Positions 15,790 through 23,449 are shown, numbered from the stretch's first letter. The stretch: 64,000 nt of DNA from Patescibacteria group bacterium (GCA_028688515.1 JAQTXZ010000001.1:682001-746000); one strand, 5' to 3'. The notes: generated by a model from the sequence alone, not told the origin. Made by a program: numbers and translations.

Positions 15790-16110
15790 ATGTCTAACAC
15801 AACCACCGCCGTTGCTCTGGCCGATGTCCCGAACGGATATAGAGGCTCCGAGCGCACGGCTAAGATGGTCCGCGATCAAATCCGTGAACGCTTCGGGCTG
15901 TCAGTTGCCGACTTGTACGACCCGTCATCCAACGTCAGGACATTCCGCTCCTGGCTCAAGCTGGGATACGGGGTCAAGAAAGGCGAAAAAGCCCTTAAGT
16001 CAGTCACCGTAATCGAACGCAAGGATAAGGATGGCAATGTTTTAGCCACCTACCCCAAAATCGTTTATCTCTTTCATCAGAGCCAGGTTGAACCTCTCTC
16101 TAAGTCTTAA
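15790..16110 (+). CDS. ArdC-like single-strand DNA-binding/antirestriction N-domain protein
   Basis: 106 residues from MSNTTTAVALADVPN (ATG 15790); an ATG 15 bp upstream is possible. The block RTFRSWLKLGYGVKKGEKAL and the following beta strands resemble the start of ArdC-type domains (a Trp, then GxxVKKGEK). ArdC proteins protect entering single-stranded DNA in conjugative elements. The length covers only the small N-domain. It heads a plus-strand run of three short-spaced genes ended by the terminator at 17026. Confidence 0.5.
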   Translation: MSNTTTAVALADVPNGYRGSERTAKMVRDQIRERFGLSVADLYDPSSNVRTFRSWLKLGYGVKKGEKALKSVTVIERKDKDGNVLATYPKIVYLFHQSQVEPLSKS

Positions 16111-16119
16111 TTCAAAAGT

Positions 16120-16305
16120 ATGCAGAAAACCAAACTCAAGGTCAGGCTCCATCAGCCGGACTTTCTGGACTTTATGGAGTGGCGCAAGAAAAGCCTCCAA
16201 GACGTCTGCCATCACCGCTTCAGACGTTATCCGCTTATCGACAACGAGAACTTTAACCGCATCTACGACGTTTACGTTTGTTGCAAGTGTGGACTCGAAA
16301 GATAA
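16120..16305 (+). CDS. Small hypothetical protein, 61 aa
   Basis: Unrecognised. Basic, with aromatic and His residues (FLDFMEWRKKSLQDVCHHRF), ending in YVCCKCGLER, a CxxC-type end that could take part in metal binding. It begins 9 bp after the preceding stop, so it is probably in the same transcript. Confidence 0.5.
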   Translation: MQKTKLKVRLHQPDFLDFMEWRKKSLQDVCHHRFRRYPLIDNENFNRIYDVYVCCKCGLER

Positions 16306-16325
16306 ATCACTTATTCATCAATACT

Positions 16326-17015
16326 ATGCAAGCTGTTAAAACCGCGGCAATTCATCCTGCCGTACAAATCCATCAAACCAAACCGGAAGTCGCGCCGCCT
16401 TTGTCTCCCGTGGCTGACAACGATCAAATCATGCGCGTCTGGAACAACTTCAACGAACTAAAACTCCGGCTTCTGGATGATAACGACTTCGTGACGGTCG
16501 GAGGAGAAAAGCTGGCAAAAAAGTCCGCCTTTCGCAAATTGGCTTTGGCTTTTGGCATTTCAACCGAGATCGTCAAAGAGGAAAGAGTGACCATCAACGG
16601 CTTTGACGCCTTTCTGATTTCGATCAAGGCCATCGCGCCCTCGGGCAGGTTCATGGTCGCCTTGGGGTCGTGTTATGAAAAAGAAAGGAAGTTCAACAAG
16701 CCTTCCGACGTTCGCGCTATTGCAGAAACTCGCGCCACAAACAGGTCGATTGCTAATTTAATCGGTTGGTCGGCTCCATCGGCTGAAGAGATGATTATTG
16801 AAGACGATCCTGTGTCGAGTTCCTATCCCGACGCCGCCGCATCTCCTGCCGTTGACTTGATGACTGAAAGGCAAAAATCCCTGCTCGTACAGCTCATCAA
16901 TCAGCGCAACGAAGATCCTGACGAGAGGGAGAACGCGCTGGGCATGATAGAGGGCTTGTCCAAGGCTGATGCTTCGTCGCTCATTTCAGAGATGCTGCGC
17001 CAAAACGCAGCTTAA
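16326..17015 (+). CDS. Putative recombination/single-strand annealing-type DNA-binding protein
   Basis: 229 residues from MQAVKTAAIHPAV (ATG 16326; the frame extends upstream to 16278). The core has an archaeal/phage-like pattern: DNDFVTVGGEKLAKKSAFRK, FGISTEIVKEE, APSGRFMVALGSCYEKE, ETRATNRSIANLIGWSAPSAEE. The C-terminal helical tail (TERQKSLLVQLINQ...LSKADASSLISEMLR) resembles tails found on phage recombination mediators. I infer a DNA-pairing or annealing role, not demonstrated. It is followed by a strong terminator. Confidence 0.45.
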   Translation: MQAVKTAAIHPAVQIHQTKPEVAPPLSPVADNDQIMRVWNNFNELKLRLLDDNDFVTVGGEKLAKKSAFRKLALAFGISTEIVKEERVTINGFDAFLISIKAIAPSGRFMVALGSCYEKERKFNKPSDVRAIAETRATNRSIANLIGWSAPSAEEMIIEDDPVSSSYPDAAASPAVDLMTERQKSLLVQLINQRNEDPDERENALGMIEGLSKADASSLISEMLRQNAA

Positions 17016-17025
17016 GATACAATAA

Positions 17026-17068
17026 GGGGCAGTTTGCAATTAATACCGTTGCTAGCTGCCCCTTTTTT
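17026..17068 (+). terminator. Intrinsic terminator
   Basis: GGGGCAG (17026-17032) and CTGCCCC (17056-17062) followed by TTTTTT. It ends the ArdC-like cluster and separates it from the helicase. Confidence 0.85.
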
Positions 17069-17079
17069 ACCATCGCCTT

Positions 17080-18480
17080 ATGATTGTGATACCTATAGCC
17101 TTTTTAACCTTTATCGCGATTTATGCCCTAGCTAGCTCCACTAAAAATCGCAAAGAAGATGCAGCAGCGGCACCCCCTCCGTCCATCCGAGGTCTTGTTG
17201 AGCGCATTGCCGGCCATGAAGTGTGCAATGAGAAGATAAACGCCTTGTCTCTCAAATCTAAAAACACGCTTATTACATCCAGGGCAGGTGGAGGCAAAAC
17301 AATGATAATCGCGCTTAAGATGGCTTTGGAGGTTAATGCCGGGGTTGAATCTGACCGTCTCTTGGCGTTGTCCTTTAATAAGAATGCCGCTTCGGGTCTG
17401 GGTGAACGATTGAAAAAATACGGAGCAAAAAACGTTCCATCGGCCACTTTCCATTCTTTAGCCTATCAAATCGTACGGCCGAAACAGGGCAGCTTGGTAG
17501 AGGGTGTTGCACAGCGTGACATCTTGCGTGAATTATTAGGCAGTTCAATCAATGAAGACGGTTTGGACTCCATCTTGAGTTTTATATCCAGTGCAAAACA
17601 CAAAGGGCTTGATCCTGACACGCTGCTCAAACGGGCCAAGTCCATAGGCACAGGGGCGCAGATGGCGGTTAATGCGTATGCCGGATACATAGAACACCTA
17701 CGACTTCATGGCTTGATTGACTTCGACGATCTGATTGAATTGGCGACGCTCAAACTCAAGAACACGGATACATTGCCGACGATCAGGCTGAAAGACAAGA
17801 CGTGCAACCTAAACTCACTCAAATTAATCTGCATCGACGAGTTCCAAGACTTCTCCCGACCCTTCTACGAGCTCATCAAGGCACTTAAGGACAAAAACTC
17901 CTCCATGGGCCTGTATTGCGTTGGAGACGATTGGCAGGCGATCAACGGTTTCGCCGGTTCTGATTTGGCCTACTTCCACAACTTTGACGCTTACTTCGGC
18001 AATTCAGCCAAGGCCAACCTGCTCACTAATTTCAGGAGCGGCAAGGAGATTGTTGAATACGCGAATAGCCAGATGAAAGGTTTGGGCAGCGGCGGGATCG
18101 CTTCTCATGGAGGCGGAAAAGTGGAGCTGGCAAAAGTGGATGTAACCCAGGGGAATATTTATGTCCGTGATGGCATTAAGAGGGTCATCAACAGTCTTGG
18201 TGGTTCTCCTTTGGTTCTTTCTCGACGAAATGAGCTGTATGGCCAAGATCTGACAATGTGGCAGGAAGAAATGCCAAAAGCCAAGTTCCTCACCATCCAT
18301 AGAGCCAAAGGCATGGAATCGAACACGGTCATACTGGTGCGTGAGAACCGTATAAGCCAAGCCAACAGTCAGCTCGATGCTTTACTCAACATCAAGCCGG
18401 ATGATGTAGAGCAGGAGGAGCGTCGAATCGCCTACGTGGCATTTACCCGGGCAAGACACCGCCTCGTGATCATCAACTAA
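17080..18480 (+). CDS. UvrD/Rep-family SF1 helicase with N-terminal membrane segment
   Basis: 466 residues. The N-terminal MIVIPIAFLTFIAIYALASS is a clear transmembrane or uncleaved signal segment followed by KNRKE, which would place the catalytic domain in the cytoplasm at the membrane. All SF1A motifs are present: TSRAGGGKT (about 67-74), LICIDEFQDF (Walker B), VGDDWQAINGFAGSD, LTNFRSG, FLTIHRAKGME and AYVAFTRAR. It is much shorter than UvrD (about 700), lacking large accessory subdomains. A terminator ends just 12 bp before the ATG, so no upstream start is available and the hydrophobic N-terminus appears genuine. Confidence 0.85.
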   Translation: MIVIPIAFLTFIAIYALASSTKNRKEDAAAAPPPSIRGLVERIAGHEVCNEKINALSLKSKNTLITSRAGGGKTMIIALKMALEVNAGVESDRLLALSFNKNAASGLGERLKKYGAKNVPSATFHSLAYQIVRPKQGSLVEGVAQRDILRELLGSSINEDGLDSILSFISSAKHKGLDPDTLLKRAKSIGTGAQMAVNAYAGYIEHLRLHGLIDFDDLIELATLKLKNTDTLPTIRLKDKTCNLNSLKLICIDEFQDFSRPFYELIKALKDKNSSMGLYCVGDDWQAINGFAGSDLAYFHNFDAYFGNSAKANLLTNFRSGKEIVEYANSQMKGLGSGGIASHGGGKVELAKVDVTQGNIYVRDGIKRVINSLGGSPLVLSRRNELYGQDLTMWQEEMPKAKFLTIHRAKGMESNTVILVRENRISQANSQLDALLNIKPDDVEQEERRIAYVAFTRARHRLVIIN

Positions 18481-18481
18481 T

Positions 18482-18514
18482 ACCCTCGTCCATGTGGATT
18501 GAGGGTGTTTTTTT
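18482..18514 (+). terminator. Intrinsic terminator after helicase
   Basis: ACCCTC-N13-GAGGGT followed by GTTTTTTT. Confidence 0.8.
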
Positions 18515-18562
18515 GACCAAAAGGCATCAACCTTGGTAATTTGCTTCTATATTTTAAACCAT

Positions 18563-19165
18563 ATGACGCAAAAAAATATCATTGACCTTCAAACGGACGA
18601 ATACGAGGTGTCACAAAAAGACCATGATGCAATAAAAGAGCTGATAGAAGGCTCTGGTTATAAGCTTCGTGATATCAGGTGTGATACACATGCAATAGGC
18701 GGTCCAGTTTGGTTTCCCACTGGATTAATTCTATCGATGGGCAGTCATCTGTTTGACGCTGTTCTTGCGGTTATTTGCGCAAAAGGCCTAGACATGATAA
18801 TTGCTTCATACAAAAGAATAGCTAATAAATCCTCTTATTCTGGCGTAAATTTGGTCGCAGATATAAATAAAAATTTATCCGTATACTTCGATCTTGATAC
18901 TTATAATTACGAGACTGGCGAAATTATTACCAACCAGAAACTAATCGCACAGGCTATAAAAAAAATTAGTCCAACTTTCAATCAACTACTTCCCTTGCTC
19001 ACGAATGATTTGTTAGAGTTTTTGGGTAAGCCCATGCGGATAATCATGCGCTATGATTTTCAAATAAAAAAGTGGCTAATTTTTGATCATGACTCAAACG
19101 CCTCTATTTACTTTGCGGACACTGCCTTCGAACACAAGAAACCGCCCTCCTTTCCATTATTCTAA
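18563..19165 (+). CDS. Hypothetical protein, 200 aa
   Basis: Not recognised. Start taken at MTQKNIIDLQTD (ATG 18563). A mixed alpha/beta protein with one hydrophobic stretch (SHLFDAVLAVICAKGLDMII, about residues 54-73) that may be a membrane-associated helix, and a C-terminal half with IIMRYDFQIKKWLIFDHD. AT-rich codon use matches the surrounding cargo genes. It has its own terminator and stands alone. Confidence 0.6.
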   Translation: MTQKNIIDLQTDEYEVSQKDHDAIKELIEGSGYKLRDIRCDTHAIGGPVWFPTGLILSMGSHLFDAVLAVICAKGLDMIIASYKRIANKSSYSGVNLVADINKNLSVYFDLDTYNYETGEIITNQKLIAQAIKKISPTFNQLLPLLTNDLLEFLGKPMRIIMRYDFQIKKWLIFDHDSNASIYFADTAFEHKKPPSFPLF

Positions 19166-19220
19166 CTTAGCTATAGTCCATGGCGGCTTTAATAATGCTT
19201 GGCTGCGCATGATCAAATAC

Positions 19221-19244
19221 ACCCGGCCAACACTCGGGTTTTTT
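19221..19244 (+). terminator. Terminator overlapping the next promoter
   Basis: ACCCG-N9-CGGGT then TTTTT. Its T-run merges into the -35 box of the 19243 promoter, so the RNA downstream is an independent transcription unit. Confidence 0.7.
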
Positions 19245-19271
19245 GACGAGTTATAGCAGAAAAGCTATATT
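19243..19271 (+). promoter_or_regulatory. Near-consensus promoter with operator-like inverted repeat
   Basis: TTGACG (19243-19248), exactly 17 bp, TATATT (19266-19271). An inverted repeat TATAGC-N6-GCTATA (19252-19269) covers the spacer and most of the -10, a classic repressor position. A similar inverted repeat overlaps a TATAAT at 35520-35540. Confidence 0.8.
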
Positions 19272-19277
19272 ATTACG

Positions 19278-19417
19278 GTCTAGGTTCGAACAATAGTCCC
19301 GCAAGCTTTTTGCTTATCAGGGTTGTGGTGCACCGTAACGGGCACTCCTGATAAAACAAGCGGCACGACCCTCGGGTCTGTTGTTTGGGCCTAGACACCT
19401 CAGGGGTGTCCTTTTGT
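19278..19417 (+). ncRNA. Candidate structured RNA / attenuator (novel)
   Basis: Transcript start is expected at about 19278, where GTCTAGG (19278-19284) pairs perfectly with CCTAGAC (19390-19396) as a closing helix P1. Inside: AAGC-TTTTT-GCTT; TTATCAGG (19314-19321) with CCTGATAA (19347-19354), capped by GTGC-A-CCG-TAA-CGG-GCAC; AACAA (19355-19359) with TTGTT (19381-19385), capped by GACC-CTCG-GGTC. AGTCCCG could alternatively pair with CGGGCACT. A terminator GACACC-TCAGG-GGTGTC plus TTTTGTTT (19394-19417) shares three bases with the P1 3' strand. The next ATG is at 19428. No known RNA family was recognised. Confidence 0.65.
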
Positions 19418-19427
19418 TTATAAGCTT

Positions 19428-19769
19428 ATGGCGAACTCTGTACCACCTAAAATACTCACAGGAACAATCGGCGAGTTAATTGTGCAACTCCGTCTTCTTG
19501 AGTTTGGTGTACAAGCTTCGCCGCCATCAAAAGATACAGGGAATGATCTAATTGCTATTAAGGGTAGATGTATTAAGTTAATCCAAGTCAAAACCAACAC
19601 CAGCAGGAACAACAAAAAAAGGATTTACGACATTTTGGCGAGGGTAATTCTTAAATACAGCGAAGACGGCAGAATATCATTTGATGCAACACAAGTATTT
19701 TTTACCTTTTCGTCGGATATTATCGCAAAACCCCTTACAAATGAGTTAATTAATCAAATTTGGACATAA
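19428..19769 (+). CDS. PD-(D/E)XK nuclease-like protein
   Basis: 113 residues. The pattern GTIGELIVQLRLLEFG, then TGNDLIAI and KLIQVKT, fits the small PD-(D/E)XK fold (helix Glu, Asp on strand two, Q/E-x-K on strand three) shared by Holliday-junction resolvases and restriction-type nucleases. The remaining C-terminal part is short (RISFDATQVFFTF). It is the first ORF after the structured RNA and terminator, and its expression may be set by read-through. The protease follows 14 bp downstream, so the two likely form an operon. Confidence 0.6.
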   Translation: MANSVPPKILTGTIGELIVQLRLLEFGVQASPPSKDTGNDLIAIKGRCIKLIQVKTNTSRNNKKRIYDILARVILKYSEDGRISFDATQVFFTFSSDIIAKPLTNELINQIWT

Positions 19770-19783
19770 ATATTATAATATCT

Positions 19784-21946
19784 ATGCGTAAAATATCTTT
19801 CTTCATACCATTGCTCTTGGTTACATTATTCCCAATTAAACAGGCACTTGCCATTACTCAAAATCAAATTAATGCAGAGGTGCAAATTGTTTGCCCTGAT
19901 TCTTATGGGAACTGGTTTAGTGGATCGGGTACAATTATAGATCCAAAGGGCATAATATTGACCAATAAACACGTCGTCACAGATCAATTTGGCGGAGATA
20001 TAAAAATCTGCTTTGTGGGTTTTTTAAGTTCTATAACTCAAGAGCCTAATTTTGGAACAAAAGACAATCCTAACTTCGCAGAAGTAAAATACGTGACTGA
20101 ATCCAATGATATGGACGCGGCGATTCTTTATTTAAACAACTCAACGAATAAAATATATTCATATGTTGATATATGGGGATCGAATTCAAATACACTTGCA
20201 TTCGGCGACAAATTAGAGGCTATTGGTTTTCCGACTATTGGAGGATCGACAATCACATACACTTCAGGCGACTTCAGTGGATTTGGCAGTAAAAGCGCTG
20301 GTACGCAGAATTATATCAAGACAACCGCCATCCTTGAACATGGTAATTCGGGTGGTAGCGCCTATAATTCGAGCGGTCAATTCATTGGTATCCCCACTAT
20401 GGTTGTCACTGGATCATTAAATTCAATCAGTTATGTTCTTTCGGTAAACAGTATTAAAAATTGGCTATCAGGACTTCTGGGAAGCGCGTATAAACAAGAT
20501 ATCCTCCAAGGTAAACCGACTATAGCCACACAGCCAGGCAGCATCCAAAATGACGTAACTCCGCCAAATAACAAACAATTTGCATTAAATCTATATAACG
20601 TTGATGAAAATGGCAATGTAATTCACTCTGCAACAGTAGGCGAGAGTGTACCCGTTTCCATTTATGAATTTCCAAGGGTTAAAATTGGTTGGTACGCGGA
20701 CTGCAGCGACGCGTACTGCATTAAAGACAATGAATCCAGCATTAAGGGGTATTATTATTATTTTGGCGATAATATTTCTGCGGATCCGGTAAAACATGGA
20801 GAATATATATCATCAGAGGATCTTTTGAAAGGTAAAGACTCTGAGGTGATATTGCCAAATGTATTTACGGCACTAAAAAATCAAAGTAACTATTTTATTT
20901 TAAAAGCTAAGGATGCACATGATAACATTTCAGATAGTCTATTTACATTTGAGTATATTTACGAACTCAACAGATTTAAGGATATCGAAAATATAAGCGT
21001 CAAAGATTCAAGCAATAAACTTATCGGGAATATTGGATATCCTAAAGCGTCTGAGATTCCAATGTGTGACAAGATTGATTGTAAAGGCGGTGGTCATTAT
21101 GACTATATTATTAAAGAAATATACACCAATCAAGATACGTTGTATTTAGAACCAAACTTTGGATACGGTATTGATGGTATAGCTTACAATTTAAGCTATG
21201 GCGAGGATACGGTTTGGGTGGGTAGTGTCAGAAAGGGCATAATTACCCCTGATACGTATTTAAAAGTCGATAATATTAAAAATCACAAAGTTGTAAATGT
21301 TTGTATTAAACCTGGGAAGGGAAGCGTTAATGAATTTACAGGATACTGCACATTAAGAATTCACTACAGAAGTAATTTCAATGAAAAAATAAAAATTGTT
21401 AACAGACAGAACTACTATGAGATGGATCGAATAAAATATCCTGAAATTTATTCAAATTTTAATTTAGACTACGAAAAAAGTGGTATAAATGATTGGGGCG
21501 AACTTAAGTATTCCGCAAATGATAGTTCTTTAATCTCAAAGCTGCTCGGCTATATCCTCCTCCAAGTCGAATCCCATGGCGAGGCTTGGTACGTGAATCC
21601 TTTAACCAACAGCCGTTCATACATGAAGGATGGTGACGTCGCATATCAAATGATGCGCTCATTCGGCCAAGGCATTGCGGATTCGGATTTAAGCAAAATC
21701 TCATCGGCAAGCACAACTAATGAGATTAAAAGCGCACCCAGCATCTGCGCATCAAACTCACTCGCCAATAGGATGAAGGGTAAGATTCTCCTACAGGTTC
21801 AGCAACACGGCGAGGCTTGGTATGTCTATCCAAAGAACTGTCGGATGATCTACATGAAAGATGGAGCGGCTGCTTACGAAATCATGCGATATTTGGGCCA
21901 AGGCATAGCGAACGCCGATTTGGCAAAAATAACGGCGGACGAATAA
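19784..21946 (+). CDS. Secreted trypsin-like serine protease with paired C-terminal CPR surface domains
   Basis: 720 residues from MRKISFFIPLLLVTLF (ATG 19784), which gives a signal peptide cleaved near QALA. The protease domain has a complete triad: His63 in TNKHVV, Asp111 in DMDAAIL, Ser189 in HGNSGGSAY. The middle (about 230-570) is a large domain I do not recognise, with SDAYCIKDNESS and CDKIDCKGG cysteines. The C-terminus has two copies of a domain (ILLQV..HGEAWYV.P...R.YMKDG..AY.(I/M)MR..GQGI...DL.KI) nearly identical in DNA to the one at 36862-37268 outside the element. It probably processes or presents proteins on the cell surface. Confidence 0.85.
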   Translation: MRKISFFIPLLLVTLFPIKQALAITQNQINAEVQIVCPDSYGNWFSGSGTIIDPKGIILTNKHVVTDQFGGDIKICFVGFLSSITQEPNFGTKDNPNFAEVKYVTESNDMDAAILYLNNSTNKIYSYVDIWGSNSNTLAFGDKLEAIGFPTIGGSTITYTSGDFSGFGSKSAGTQNYIKTTAILEHGNSGGSAYNSSGQFIGIPTMVVTGSLNSISYVLSVNSIKNWLSGLLGSAYKQDILQGKPTIATQPGSIQNDVTPPNNKQFALNLYNVDENGNVIHSATVGESVPVSIYEFPRVKIGWYADCSDAYCIKDNESSIKGYYYYFGDNISADPVKHGEYISSEDLLKGKDSEVILPNVFTALKNQSNYFILKAKDAHDNISDSLFTFEYIYELNRFKDIENISVKDSSNKLIGNIGYPKASEIPMCDKIDCKGGGHYDYIIKEIYTNQDTLYLEPNFGYGIDGIAYNLSYGEDTVWVGSVRKGIITPDTYLKVDNIKNHKVVNVCIKPGKGSVNEFTGYCTLRIHYRSNFNEKIKIVNRQNYYEMDRIKYPEIYSNFNLDYEKSGINDWGELKYSANDSSLISKLLGYILLQVESHGEAWYVNPLTNSRSYMKDGDVAYQMMRSFGQGIADSDLSKISSASTTNEIKSAPSICASNSLANRMKGKILLQVQQHGEAWYVYPKNCRMIYMKDGAAAYEIMRYLGQGIANADLAKITADE

Positions 21947-21966
21947 CGCTCAAGTAACCCATTTCT

Positions 21967-22554
21967 ATGGTTATACTTGTATTGATTTTACCATTCGTTG
22001 TCATCGGTGTAGTTGCGATATTTTTTATTGCATTTTTAACCGATCGCCATCACTTCACGGAAAAATTTGACTATCAAATTACAAAACCAGTAATCTCGCC
22101 TGCGATTGAAAGCTGGGCGAAGCGAAAGGCAAACGAAAAAATGGAGCGGCGTGAAAAGAAAGAAAAACTTGAGTTACAAGCTAGATTAGAACGGGAAGAA
22201 CTGTTTAAGCAAAAAATACTCGCGCAGCAAAAGGTTGAAGACGAGCATATGAACTGTTATCGTCAATTGAGAAAAGAAATCGAAGCGACACCGCAATACA
22301 AACATTGGAGACAGGGTGTTTTAGATAAATACGGCAAGAAATGTATCCTGTGTGGGTCAGGAGAAAAGATCGAGGTAGACCATCGCTACCAATCATTTTA
22401 TGCGATTATTAAAAGATTTGGCATAACAAATATTGTAGAGGCCTATGAATGCGAAGCTCTGTGGGACATAAACAACGGGGCGCCTTTATGCAGATCTCAT
22501 CACGAACTAACAAAAAGTCATATCAATAACATAAAAAATGCTTACAAAACTTAA
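21967..22554 (+). CDS. Membrane-anchored HNH-type nuclease
   Basis: 195 residues. Residues 1-24 are a hydrophobic anchor (MVILVLILPFVVIGVVAIFF). A charged coiled coil (about 50-105, RREKKEKLELQARLEREELF) follows, then an HNH/zinc fold: C126-x2-C129, VDH at 137-139, N170, C175 and HH at 178-179. HNH nucleases cut DNA with a single metal ion. Tethering to the membrane is unusual and parallels the helicase at 17080. It begins 20 bp after the protease and is followed by two membrane-protein genes. Confidence 0.72.
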   Translation: MVILVLILPFVVIGVVAIFFIAFLTDRHHFTEKFDYQITKPVISPAIESWAKRKANEKMERREKKEKLELQARLEREELFKQKILAQQKVEDEHMNCYRQLRKEIEATPQYKHWRQGVLDKYGKKCILCGSGEKIEVDHRYQSFYAIIKRFGITNIVEAYECEALWDINNGAPLCRSHHELTKSHINNIKNAYKT

Positions 22555-22558
22555 AACT

Positions 22559-22975
22559 ATGCCCCTCAAAAACATCTTTCGACGCGAGAATTTAAGCTGG
22601 TACAACATTTTTACCTACGTCCTAGCTCCATTGTTGGCGCTCTTTATTCTTGTTTACGTCGTTTTGCTTCCGTATATAATTTGGGATGGCTTTGCTACAG
22701 ATGACATGTTCGCTATCCAGTTCCATGCTTCGTTTCTGCCGGTGTTCGCGGCACTTCTAGCGTGCTTGATTACAATGATCGTCGGGCTGGCTAAACACAG
22801 ACTTTACGGACTCTTATTTCTTTTCTTGCTGTCCGGCGTGTGGATCTACAAAACCACTATCGAAACTATCACATTAATCCTGTCCGCAGAGCCGGTAACA
22901 ACGAATGTCATTATTGTGGTTTTAGTGGTGGCTAATTTGTTGTATTTTTATGGGAATAAAAATGCGTATCTCTAA
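22559..22975 (+). CDS. Four-TM hypothetical membrane protein
   Basis: 138 residues from MPLKNIFRREN (ATG 22559); an ATG at 22538 overlapping the HNH gene is possible. About four hydrophobic helices (YVLAPLLALFILVYVVLLPY, FLPVFAALLACLITMIVGLA, LYGLLFLFLLSGVWIY, NVIIVVLVVANLLYFY). No family recognised. Probably cotranscribed with the HNH gene and the next one, which it overlaps. Confidence 0.6.
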   Translation: MPLKNIFRRENLSWYNIFTYVLAPLLALFILVYVVLLPYIIWDGFATDDMFAIQFHASFLPVFAALLACLITMIVGLAKHRLYGLLFLFLLSGVWIYKTTIETITLILSAEPVTTNVIIVVLVVANLLYFYGNKNAYL

Positions 22976-23297
22976 ACTAAATGGCAAAACTGCCAAACTG
23001 CGGATTTTAGACGTTATCGGCAAGATTTTGTTATGGAGCATGGCTTATTTAGCCCTGCCTTTTTTAGCTCTTTGTGGTCTGACTACAGCGTTAGATCCTG
23101 AATTAATGTGGTTTGGCCACCCTAATTATTCAAAAGTAGATGCACTGATAGTGACCAGCATGGGATTTATTTTCTTCGTGATTTGCACACTCGGCATTGC
23201 TAGCATATACACAAAAAAGGCATGGTGGTATTACTCGATTTTTATGTTGAGTACAGCAGTTTTATTACTATTACTTTCATATCACACAGTCTTTTAA
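22962..23297 (+). CDS. Three-TM hypothetical membrane protein
   Basis: 111 residues from MRISKLNGKTAK (ATG 22962; an ATG at 22950 is also possible). Three hydrophobic helices, a polar loop with DPELMWFGHPNYSKVDAL between the first two. It overlaps the end of the previous gene, implying translational coupling. Function unknown. Confidence 0.55.
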   Translation: MRISKLNGKTAKLRILDVIGKILLWSMAYLALPFLALCGLTTALDPELMWFGHPNYSKVDALIVTSMGFIFFVICTLGIASIYTKKAWWYYSIFMLSTAVLLLLLSYHTVF

Positions 23298-23305
23298 AGA
23301 GTTGG

Positions 23306-23430
23306 GTCCAAAATCAAAATATTGACAATTTTTGAGTTTTAGAGTAATAAAGCTTCCAACAAGAGCACCTAGTCTTCGGGGCTATTTTGGACAAAGGACA
23401 TCTTTTTGATGCCACCCGAAGCTTTTTAAT
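23306..23430 (+). ncRNA. Candidate structured leader/attenuator upstream of parB-like gene
   Basis: The 152-bp gap holds several competing helices: GTCCAAAAT (23306-23314) with ATTTTGGAC (23384-23392); AAGCTTC (23350-23356) with GAAGCTT (23418-23424); CTTCGGG (23374-23380) with CCCGAAG (23415-23421); a C(TTCG)G-capped hairpin at 23370-23384; GG-a-CATC-TTTTT-GATG-CC at 23396-23413. The GAAG strand is shared by two helices and runs into CTTTTT. TTGACA (23322-23327) is 17 bp from TAATAA (23345-23350). It could be the terminator of the membrane genes, an attenuator, or a small RNA. Confidence 0.5.
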
Positions 23431-23449
23431 CTTATTCATGCTCTAAAAT

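Noticed and set aside
19278-19417. Considered as tmRNA, 6S RNA, RNase P RNA, or an omega/reRNA of a TnpB/IscB transposon.
   Set aside because: No tag-peptide ORF or tRNA-like ends, too short for RNase P, and no TnpB or IscB gene nearby. It is kept as an unassigned structured RNA.
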